This document shows, piece after piece, positions 1-6,388 of a DNA stretch of 7,808 bases (position 1 is the first letter of the stretch; each line of letters opens with the position of its first letter). Below the pieces are notes generated by a model that saw nothing but the letters and a program-made list of their open reading frames with translations, searched no databases and had not been told where the DNA came from. A program made the position numbers and the translations under genes. The stretch spans positions 1-7,808 of the forward strand of contig JAJXZM010000109.1 of NCBI GenBank assembly GCA_021780055.1, read 5' to 3'. This DNA is from Acidobacteriota bacterium. GTDB lineage: Bacteria; Acidobacteriota; Terriglobia; UBA7540.

Positions 1-180
1 CGGTGCGGCGGGTTCTTTATGTGAAGTTCCGGCTGGGACTGTTTGACCACTCGCCTTACGTCGATGTAGCGCAGGCGCAGCGGGTGGTGCATTCCGAGGA
101 GCACCAGCAACTGGCGCTGCGGGCGGCGCGGGAAAGCATCGTTCTCCTGAAGAACGACAACAATATGCTGCCCTTGAAAA
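1..180. repeat. Direct repeat, left copy (pairs with 7629-7808)
   Basis: These 180 bases match the last 180 bases of the window at a constant offset of 7628, with a single difference: C at 54 against T at 7682. The match runs from the first base of the window and its partner runs to the last base. It lies inside GH3 coding sequence and both copies are in the same reading frame. The simplest readings are overlapping ends of a circular or tandemly repeated 7628-bp unit, or two very similar GH3 genes. The sequence alone does not decide between these. Confidence 0.97.
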
Positions 181-1274
181 AAGATCTGAAATCCATCGCG
201 GTGATCGGTCCGAACGCGGATGATGGCTGGAGTCAGCTGGGTGATTATTCGCCCTCGGCTGTGCCGCAGAAGGTGATCACGGTCTTGGAGGGAATCAAGC
301 AGAAGGTTTCCCCGGGTACGCGAGTGGAGTATGTCCACGGCTGCGAAGTGATCGGCGGGAAAGAGGATTTTGCCGCGGCAGTGGAGGCGGCCCGGAAGGC
401 CAGTGTGGCGGTTGTGGTGGTGGGGGAGAATCCACGCAATGCAGGCAAAGGCGGGGTTCCGGCGACCGATGGAGAGGGATACGATGTGGCCACTCTGGAT
501 CTGACCGGGGCACAGGGAGATCTGATCAAGGCGATTCAGGCGACCGGCACTCCTACGGTTGTGGTGCTGATCAACGGCAGACCGCTTTCGGTTCGCTGGG
601 CGGCAGCCCATGTTCCGGCCATCGTGGAGGCATGGGAGCCAGGAGAACGCGGCGGCGCAGCGGTGGCCGATGTCCTGTTCGGCGATTACAACCCGAGTGG
701 ACGCCTGGCGATCACCATTCCACGCAGCATCGGTCAGTTGCCTGCCTACTACAATTACAAGCCTTCAAAAGAATACTGGATCAACCGGGCCTGGAGTCAC
801 GACGGCGGTTATGCGGACATGCCCGGCACGCCGCTTTACCCATTCGGCTATGGGCTGAGCTACACACAATTCAAATACAGCAACCTGCGGGTTGCTCCGG
901 CTCAGATGTACCCGGCAGGAAATGCGAAGGTGAGTGTGGATGTGACCAATACGGGGAAGCAGCCGGGGGTGGAAACGGTGCAGCTCTATGTGCACGAGCG
1001 CTACACGCCGGTGGCGATTCCAGTCAAGCAGCTGCGTGGGTTTGAGCGCGTGGCGCTCAATCCCGGCGAGACGAAGACCGTCACCATGAAGCTGACGCCG
1101 GAGGATCTGATGCTGCTTGACCGCGATATGCATTGGACGGTAGTGGCGGGCACCTTTGATCTGATGATCGGAAAATCGTCGTCAGATATCGTGCTGAGCC
1201 AGCCGCTCCAAGTGCAAGTATCCAATCCCTTGGCTGATCGAGGGTTAGATATACAGCCAGATCTCGCTCGATGA
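1..1274 (+). CDS. Glycoside hydrolase family 3, C-terminal part (5' end outside window)
   Basis: This is the C-terminal half of an exported GH3 glycosidase; the frame is open at the left edge and ends with TGA at 1272-1274. The first full codon is GTG at base 3, but it is internal, not a start: the equivalent GTG at 7631 lies inside the GH3 frame at the right end. Counting from base 3, residues 1-60 finish the first domain (RRVLYVKFRLGLFD, then ARESIVLLKND). Residues about 62-290 form the GH3 C-terminal alpha/beta domain, with AVIGPNAD, DGEGYDVATLDL (Glu158 is the likely general acid/base), WEPGERGG and the hallmark PFGYGLSYTQF. Residues about 307-400 form the fibronectin-III-like domain (VDVTNTG, QLRGFERV, NPGETKTV). 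Joined to the right-end fragment it makes an 837-residue enzyme, normal for three-domain GH3 proteins. A 5-bp hairpin (CGCTC-GAT-GAGCG, 1265-1277) spans the stop codon. GH3 membership is certain; the sugar specificity is not readable. Confidence 0.93.
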   Translation, partial: VRRVLYVKFRLGLFDHSPYVDVAQAQRVVHSEEHQQLALRAARESIVLLKNDNNMLPLKKDLKSIAVIGPNADDGWSQLGDYSPSAVPQKVITVLEGIKQKVSPGTRVEYVHGCEVIGGKEDFAAAVEAARKASVAVVVVGENPRNAGKGGVPATDGEGYDVATLDLTGAQGDLIKAIQATGTPTVVVLINGRPLSVRWAAAHVPAIVEAWEPGERGGAAVADVLFGDYNPSGRLAITIPRSIGQLPAYYNYKPSKEYWINRAWSHDGGYADMPGTPLYPFGYGLSYTQFKYSNLRVAPAQMYPAGNAKVSVDVTNTGKQPGVETVQLYVHERYTPVAIPVKQLRGFERVALNPGETKTVTMKLTPEDLMLLDRDMHWTVVAGTFDLMIGKSSSDIVLSQPLQVQVSNPLADRGLDIQPDLAR

Positions 1275-1302
1275 GCGCTGACCGATCTGCCACATTCAGT
1301 GT

Positions 1303-1316
1303 CTGGAATATTCCAG
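1303..1316. promoter_or_regulatory. Perfect 14-bp palindrome, operator candidate
   Basis: CTGGAATATTCCAG is fully self-complementary. It lies in the 134-bp spacer between the GH3 stop and the deacetylase start, 92 bp before the deacetylase ATG. A further CCAG half-like element follows at about 1327-1330 (GTGCCAG). A perfect dyad of this length in non-coding DNA before a gene is typical of a dimeric repressor site, but no regulator gene is present and I do not recognise the motif as a named operator. No clear sigma70 promoter was found beside it. Confidence 0.4.
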
Positions 1317-1397
1317 TTGGTGCCAGAACGATTCCCACCGATGTTCCACCTGGAGACCGTATTTCATGCGAGCCTGCCTATGCAACCGCTCATTTTT

Positions 1398-1404
1398 AAA
1401 GGAG
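1398..1404 (+). promoter_or_regulatory. Ribosome binding site for the deacetylase
   Basis: AAAGGAG sits 4 bases before the ATG at 1409. It is a strong Shine-Dalgarno match and fixes the start of the deacetylase directly ahead of a good signal peptide. Confidence 0.8.
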
Positions 1405-1408
1405 AAAT

Positions 1409-2257
1409 ATGATACAGAAACGAGTCTTATCCATTGTCGGTGTGATGTGTTGCTGGTCACTCCTTCTGAATGCCCAAGTCGCGGGAACTCCGAGTTGCCA
1501 GTCTGCTAAGCAGGGAGCACGGTGCTCGTTTCATTGGCCCGAAGGGTATAGAGCAGCGGTGAGTCTAAGCTTCGATGATGCACGGGCCAGCCAGATTGAC
1601 ACCGGTCTCCCTTTGTTCACGCGACTCGGGGTAAAGGTCACGTTCTTTGTGCAGCCGGAAGGCGTACAGGAGCGACTGGAAGGCTGGAAGCAGGCAGTTC
1701 TCGACGGCCACGAAATCGGCAACCATACGCTCTCCCATCCCTGCACTGGAAACTACGACTTCTCCGTCGATAACGCGTTGGAGAATTACGACCTAAAGAA
1801 GATCGCAGAACAGATCGATCAAGCGAATGGCCAAATCCAAAAGCTGCTCGGAGTAAAGCCCAAAAACTTTGCCTATCCATGCGGCCAGAAATCTATCGGA
1901 CGAGGGATTGACGTAGAAAGTTATGTGCCGCTTGTAGCCGAGCGCTTCCTGATAGGGCGGGGCTATCTCTCGGAGTCCTCCAACAATCCTCGGGTGATGG
2001 ATCGGTCGCAGGCAATGGGTACCGCATTTGACGATATGGATTTCGCGCAAATGAAGGAAGTGGTCGACGAGGCAGCTCAGCAAGGTAGATGGGTGATCTT
2101 TGTGGGTCACGAAGTCGGTTCTCGTGGGTATCAAGTTACGGATACCAAAGCACTCGAAACTTTGTGCAGATATTCGAAAGACCCGACACACAAAATTTGG
2201 TTTGGTACGGTTGAAGAGATTGGCTCCTATGTTCACCAGCAGCAGGCAGGAGACTGA
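1409..2257 (+). CDS. Exported polysaccharide deacetylase (NodB/CE4-like)
   Basis: This 282-residue protein probably removes acetyl groups from N- or O-acetylated glycans by metal-dependent hydrolysis outside the cytoplasm. Residues 1 to about 22 are a signal peptide (MIQKR, then a hydrophobic stretch, LLLNA-QVAG). The NodB motifs appear in order: SFDDA at 54-58 (Asp56 catalytic base, Asp57 metal ligand by family analogy), HEIGNHTLSH at 101-110 (His106 and His110 metal ligands), FAYPCGQ at 154-160 in the position of the usual RxPY-type motif, and FVGHE at 231-235 with the late catalytic His234. The mature part holds five cysteines (30, 39, 112, 158, 253); two of them, Cys112 and Cys158, are next to active-site motifs. 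It follows the GH3 gene by 134 bp in the same direction, with its own palindrome and strong ribosome site, so it could be co-transcribed or separately controlled. The fold class is clear. The substrate is not: chitin-type, xylan-type or peptidoglycan-like glycans are all possible. Confidence 0.9.
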   Translation: MIQKRVLSIVGVMCCWSLLLNAQVAGTPSCQSAKQGARCSFHWPEGYRAAVSLSFDDARASQIDTGLPLFTRLGVKVTFFVQPEGVQERLEGWKQAVLDGHEIGNHTLSHPCTGNYDFSVDNALENYDLKKIAEQIDQANGQIQKLLGVKPKNFAYPCGQKSIGRGIDVESYVPLVAERFLIGRGYLSESSNNPRVMDRSQAMGTAFDDMDFAQMKEVVDEAAQQGRWVIFVGHEVGSRGYQVTDTKALETLCRYSKDPTHKIWFGTVEEIGSYVHQQQAGD

Positions 2258-2512
2258 CGTGCGTTCCCAATGCGGCGAGGACGAATGCTGAGCCCATGAC
2301 TAAAAAAAAGGAACGTCTCCAAAGGGTTTAGCGGGAATCGATTGTGAACGGGCCGTCCTAACCTTAAGTGCCGACGCCTACTGCGGTGTGGTGCGATGGA
2401 ATACCCAACCACGCTGGCAGCGACAGGTTCTGAAATTAGGTGTGAGCACGTCGGAGGAATGGATTGGCAAGATCCCTGGGCACTGCTGCCTCGACACGCG
2501 TGGGCCTAATCG

Positions 2513-2527
2513 CAAGAGAGTCTCTTG
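2513..2527. promoter_or_regulatory. Perfect 15-bp palindrome upstream of the receptor promoter
   Basis: CAAGAGA-G-TCTCTTG is a 7-bp perfect inverted repeat around a single central base. It ends 40 bp before the TTGACA hexamer, so its centre would lie near -84 relative to the predicted transcription start. That distance suits an activator, or the distal half of a looping repressor site. It could instead form a hairpin in a transcript read through from the deacetylase gene, but the single-base centre makes a tight RNA loop unfavourable and no U tract follows. Confidence 0.4.
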
Positions 2528-2567
2528 TGACGCTATCTTTCCAAGAAATCTACGTCCAAAAATTTCC

Positions 2568-2597
2568 TTGACAGCAGGGAATTAGTCGGCGTAGTTT
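2568..2597 (+). promoter_or_regulatory. Sigma70-type promoter for the receptor gene
   Basis: A perfect TTGACA (2568-2573) is followed after 18 bp by TAGTTT (2592-2597), which keeps the T1, A2 and T6 of the -10 consensus. An A/T-rich stretch (about 2557-2566) lies directly upstream. A start near 2604 would give a leader of about 185 bases before the receptor ATG. The -35 is convincing; the -10 is weak, so this is a prediction. Confidence 0.45.
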
Positions 2598-2647
2598 TTC
2601 TCCATTGCCCATTTTAACTTAATTTACCCATGAAATATATGGAGAAA
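2597..2647 (+). promoter_or_regulatory. 9-bp inverted repeat at the predicted transcript start
   Basis: TTTCTCCAT (2597-2605) is the exact reverse complement of ATGGAGAAA (2639-2647), separated by 33 A/T-rich bases that contain two CCCAT words. The left arm overlaps the last base of the proposed -10 and covers the predicted start point. It could be a split operator or the base of a 5' leader stem-loop. No riboswitch class is recognised. Confidence 0.35.
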
Positions 2648-2788
2648 TAAGTTGGCGGCGAACTAGCAAAGGCGCTTGTTTTCGAATGAATGGCGATCCG
2701 GGACAAAGAGACGAAAGCACGAGCGGACACAAGCAGCGGGGTGTTGGGGAGAGAAACGTAGCATTTAAGGCCACTAAGGGGGGACGCA

Positions 2789-5700
2789 ATGAAAAGAGCT
2801 TTGATATTGCTGTGCAGCATCTTCTTTGTAGCGATTGGTGCTTTTGGAAGCGTGACTGGCAGCATAGTGGGAACCGTGACCGACGCGACGGGCAGCGTCA
2901 TCCCGGGAGCTACGGTTACAGCTTTGAACGTCGACACCGGTATCAAGACCACTACAAAGACCAACCAAGCTGGCTCTTACTCTTTTCCTGACCTGCCCAT
3001 TGGTCATTACACCATCCAAATACAGGCCCAGGGCTTCTCTGGATTGCAAGAGACGGGCGTGGTGCTGAATGTGAATACCGCGCTGCGCGTCGACGCCGCG
3101 CTTCATGTCGGAGCGGTAAGCCAGCATGTGCAAGTCTCCGCTAATGCGATTCAAGTTGACATGGTCAGTACTCAGCTGGGCGACGTGATTGGCAGTACAT
3201 CGATGACGAGCATTCCCTTAAATGGACGTTCTTATACCGATCTACTCGCGCTTCAGCCCGGAGTCGTGCCACAGTCGAACGAAAACACGAACGGCCTAAG
3301 TAGTTACAGCAACGCGCCCCCATCCGGTGGTCTGAGTGATGGCACTCTGTCGATGAGCGGCGCACGTGGCAGCTCCAACGGTTTTATGGTGAATGGGGGC
3401 AACGTTCAAGAACAGTTAGCAAATGGCACAGCCATTATCCCCAATGTGGATTCCATCGCCGAGTTTCGCATCATCACCAGCAACTATGACGCCGAATATG
3501 GTCACTATAGTGGAGGCTTGGTCAATGTCATCACCAAGTCTGGCACAAACCAATTGCATGGAGATGCCTTTGAATTTCTCCGAAATACTAACTTGGATGC
3601 ACGCAACTACTACAGTCCGACCCGTGGTGTCTATCACCAGAACCAGTTTGGTGGCACTTTTGGGGGCCCAATTATTCGCACCAAACTGTTTTTCTTCGCG
3701 GACTATCAGGGAACACGCCAGAGCATAGGTCAGAGCACCGGGCTTGTACCTGTTCCCTCGGCTGCTGACCGGCAAGGAAATCTCGCAGATCAATCCAGTT
3801 CTCTTACGGGAACAGTGATAGGACCGGCGGTCGCCAATACACTCACTCAGGAATTGGGATATCCGGTTAGCGTAGGCGAACCGTTTTATACAAGTGGCTG
3901 TACAAGCGCAACCTGTGTTTTTCCAAATGCAACCATTCCTCAGGGCGTATGGTCCGCACCAGTCGCTAACCTATTCAAGTTTATTCCTCTGCCCAACGTG
4001 CCAGCCTCGGCAAGCTTTCCTTCGGGAGCCTTTTCGGGTTTGGCCAGCTCGTCGCTGGATGATAATAAAGCCGGATTCCGTGCCGATGCCAATACTCGCT
4101 TAGGCTTGTTATCCGGCTACTATTTTATTGATAAATATTCGTTGACAAATCCATTCGCAGGAGGCACGTTCGGCCAGTTTGGCGGAGCGACGTCTGGACT
4201 TGCACAGCTTTTCACGATTAACGATACAAAGACCCTTAGCCCTTCCACTGTGAACGAGTTCCGGTTGGGCTACACACGCAATGCTTCATTTGCCAATACT
4301 CCTACCGGTCCTACGGTCGATCTGGGAGCCCTCGGCTTTACTGTGGGTTGCTCCACTCTGGGGATATGTCCTCAAAATCCGCAGTACAAAACTCTGCCTT
4401 CGATCAGTTTCAATAATTTCTCGATCGGCGGCCCCGCTGGTTCCGAGGGCCTGTGGGAGAATACTTACCAGGTTCAAGACAATTTCTCCTGGATTGTGAG
4501 GAATCATAGTCTGAAATTTGGCGGTATCTATTCGCTTAGCCAAATCAACATGCAAACGTACTACGCGAGCAATGGCACTTTTGCTTTCAATGGAGCCTCA
4601 GAAACAGGACTGGACTTCGCCGACTTTCTTCTTGGGGCTGCGAATTCATACAACCAGGGGTTGCAATTCCCGCTATATAACCGCGCGCGGTATTACGGCC
4701 TGTTCGCCCAAGATAGTTGGCATGCGGCCAAGAATCTAACAATCAACTATGGCCTACGGTGGGATGTTTCTACGCCGTGGTGGGAAAAATATAACAGGAT
4801 GGAAGCGCTGGTGCCTGGACAGCAATCTGTGGTATTTCCCACCGCGCCGAAGGGTTGGCTGGTCGCAGGCGATCCAGCGATTCCAAGAACTGTTGCCCCG
4901 ATTCAATACGGTAATATCGCTCCCCGAGTGGGGGTGGCCTACTCTCCGAATCCAACGGGAGGATGGCTAGAGAAGCTGACAGGCGCATCCGGCAAATCTA
5001 GCCTTCGAGCTTCCTTTGGTCTTTTCTACAGTGACCTAGAGGACTATATAAATGCAAACGGCAACGGTGACGCCCCATACGGTTTGTACTGGGTAAATCC
5101 CACGCCAGCGGAGTTTGCCACTCCATTCGTCGATTACTACACTGGGAATTCAGAAGGCCAGCGCTTTCCTGTTCCAGCAGTCACTGCGAATGCTTCCCCT
5201 AGTAACCCGGCCCCAAATGTCAACTGGGCGCAGTACGAGCCGATTAGCAGTTCTCCAACCTACTACTACAAGAATGTGACTCCCTATGCCGAAAGCTGGA
5301 TGCTCTCCGCTCAACGGCAGCTTGCGATGAACACGGTTCTAACTGTGAGTTATGTAGGAACCGCAGGACGCCACAATATGGTCATCGATGAGGCGAATCC
5401 CGCAACTCCATCTGTCTGCTTAAGTGTGAGCCAGCCAAGTGAAGTAGCCCCAGGAAGCAATGTTTGCGGTCCCTACGCAGAAACCGGCGTATTTACTACG
5501 ACATCAGGGCAAGTGATCCAGGCCCGCCAGCAATTGGGACCTTCGGGTGGCACGAATTTTGGAAGTACAGGCTGGTACCGCACCATGGGTGGCTCCTCTT
5601 ATAACGCGTTGGAAGGCAGCTTGCAATATAGCGGCGGCCGGACATCCATACTGGTGGCCTACACGTATAGCAAGTCAATGGATGATTCCTCGGCAGCAAC

Positions 5701-6298
5701 GGAACAGGTGATGCCTTTTAATCCAGGTTTGGAATGGGCGCTATCTGCCTTCAATGTTACCCAGGATTTCGTAGCTAGCTACTCGTACCAATTGCCGTTT
5801 GAGAAGGCCTTCGGACACCCCAAATGGCTGACACAAGGGTGGGTATTGTCCGGCATCACTCGCTTCTCTACCGGCTTTCCTGTGACAATTGCGGAAAACG
5901 ATGACCGTTCCCTGATTGGTAACGACTCCGTTGGCCCAACCGGTAACGCGGATGAGCCCAATTTCACCTCTGGCAAACTTCTCCTCCAGACGAATCCGCG
6001 AAAGGGAGGGACCTATTTCAACACTTCTTTGTTCAGCCTGGAAAACCTCGGACAATTTGGGAATGCGAAGCGCCGCTTTTTTAGCGGCCCGGGTATAGAC
6101 AATTGGGATATGGCACTGGCCAAAGTCGTGCATTTCACCGGGTCAAAGTCACTTGAGTTGAGACTAGAGTCTTTTAATATCTTCAACCATGCGCAATTTG
6201 GTGAGCCGGACGGTTTGATCAACAGCGGAAGTTTCGGCGCGGTCTCAAGCGCGAACGATCCTCGCATTGGACAGGTGGCGGCCAAGTTGCATTTCTAA
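2789..6298 (+). CDS. Oar-like TonB-dependent receptor with N-terminal carboxypeptidase-regulatory-like domain
   Basis: This 1169-residue outer-membrane beta-barrel probably imports glycan fragments into the periplasm using TonB/ExbBD energy. The ATG at 2789 follows a G-rich AAGGGGGG ribosome site (2776-2783). Residues 1-20 are a signal peptide (MKRALILLCSIFFVAIGAFG). Residues about 22-110 are the carboxypeptidase-regulatory-like beta-sandwich (GSIVGTVTDATGSVIPGA, AGSYSFPDLPIGHY). Residues about 125-255 are the plug (LNGRSYTDLLALQPGV, then YDAEYGHYSGGLVNVITKSG). The rest, from about 280 (FGGTFGGPI, KLFFFADYQGTR), is barrel, ending in LRLESFNIFNHAQFGEP and a final Phe1169 as expected for Bam-assembled barrels. 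Length and architecture match the large acidobacterial family. No SusD-like lipoprotein partner is next to it, which is usual for this family but unlike Bacteroidota SusCD pairs. The substrate is inferred only from the neighbouring GH3 and deacetylase genes. Confidence 0.94.
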   Translation: MKRALILLCSIFFVAIGAFGSVTGSIVGTVTDATGSVIPGATVTALNVDTGIKTTTKTNQAGSYSFPDLPIGHYTIQIQAQGFSGLQETGVVLNVNTALRVDAALHVGAVSQHVQVSANAIQVDMVSTQLGDVIGSTSMTSIPLNGRSYTDLLALQPGVVPQSNENTNGLSSYSNAPPSGGLSDGTLSMSGARGSSNGFMVNGGNVQEQLANGTAIIPNVDSIAEFRIITSNYDAEYGHYSGGLVNVITKSGTNQLHGDAFEFLRNTNLDARNYYSPTRGVYHQNQFGGTFGGPIIRTKLFFFADYQGTRQSIGQSTGLVPVPSAADRQGNLADQSSSLTGTVIGPAVANTLTQELGYPVSVGEPFYTSGCTSATCVFPNATIPQGVWSAPVANLFKFIPLPNVPASASFPSGAFSGLASSSLDDNKAGFRADANTRLGLLSGYYFIDKYSLTNPFAGGTFGQFGGATSGLAQLFTINDTKTLSPSTVNEFRLGYTRNASFANTPTGPTVDLGALGFTVGCSTLGICPQNPQYKTLPSISFNNFSIGGPAGSEGLWENTYQVQDNFSWIVRNHSLKFGGIYSLSQINMQTYYASNGTFAFNGASETGLDFADFLLGAANSYNQGLQFPLYNRARYYGLFAQDSWHAAKNLTINYGLRWDVSTPWWEKYNRMEALVPGQQSVVFPTAPKGWLVAGDPAIPRTVAPIQYGNIAPRVGVAYSPNPTGGWLEKLTGASGKSSLRASFGLFYSDLEDYINANGNGDAPYGLYWVNPTPAEFATPFVDYYTGNSEGQRFPVPAVTANASPSNPAPNVNWAQYEPISSSPTYYYKNVTPYAESWMLSAQRQLAMNTVLTVSYVGTAGRHNMVIDEANPATPSVCLSVSQPSEVAPGSNVCGPYAETGVFTTTSGQVIQARQQLGPSGGTNFGSTGWYRTMGGSSYNALEGSLQYSGGRTSILVAYTYSKSMDDSSAATEQVMPFNPGLEWALSAFNVTQDFVASYSYQLPFEKAFGHPKWLTQGWVLSGITRFSTGFPVTIAENDDRSLIGNDSVGPTGNADEPNFTSGKLLLQTNPRKGGTYFNTSLFSLENLGQFGNAKRRFFSGPGIDNWDMALAKVVHFTGSKSLELRLESFNIFNHAQFGEPDGLINSGSFGAVSSANDPRIGQVAAKLHF

Positions 6299-6303
6299 AA
6301 AAT

Positions 6304-6347
6304 TGTGGCATCGCGCACGTGCGGGAGCATATTGCTCAAGTGCCACA
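6304..6347 (+). promoter_or_regulatory. Nested inverted-repeat element between receptor and GH3 genes
   Basis: Five bases after the receptor stop, TGTGGCA (6304-6310) pairs perfectly with TGCCACA (6341-6347). Inside this outer stem lie a 10-bp palindrome CGCACGTGCG (6314-6323) and a 5-bp hairpin GAGCA-TAT-TGCTC (6325-6337). The layout could fold as a three-way junction in RNA. There is no following U tract, so it is not a standard intrinsic terminator. Possible roles are 3'-end protection of the receptor message, partial attenuation before the GH3 gene, or a protein site. Confidence 0.5.
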
Positions 6348-6388
6348 GGCGTAAGGTTTGAGGCTTCGCTCTAAGACACAGGGGGGTA

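Larger units (their letters stand above)
2258..2788. other. 531-bp intergenic region, regulatory in appearance
   Basis: I see no convincing gene here. The only + strand frame of note (2388-2585, 65 codons) has no good ribosome site and a composition that does not look protein-like (many Arg, Trp, Cys, no domain). The region holds an A8 run at 2302-2309, a perfect 15-bp palindrome (2513-2527), a promoter-like pair (2568-2597) and a 9-bp inverted repeat (2597-2647), all placed as expected for control of the receptor gene. The AT-rich part (2553-2650) stands out from the coding DNA on either side. No tRNA, CRISPR repeat or insertion-sequence end was seen. Confidence 0.6.

Noticed and set aside
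3..5. GTG at base 3 as a true translation start of the left GH3 fragment
   Set aside because: The same GTG at 7631 is internal to a continuous GH3 frame, and the protein from base 3 would lack the whole catalytic barrel and a signal peptide.
2302..2310. A8 run after the deacetylase as a minus-strand terminator tail
   Set aside because: No stable hairpin was found on the correct side, and there is no minus-strand gene for it to terminate.
2388..2585. 65-codon + strand frame in the intergenic region
   Set aside because: There is no good ribosome site, no recognisable motif, and its span covers the 15-bp palindrome and the predicted -35 element. It is better read as regulatory DNA.
2774..3154. 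126-codon minus-strand frame over the start of the receptor gene
   Set aside because: It is antisense to the signal peptide and carboxypeptidase-regulatory-like domain, which are clearly the real product.
5741..6133. 130-codon minus-strand frame in the receptor barrel region
   Set aside because: It is antisense to well-supported barrel sequence and shows no protein family features.
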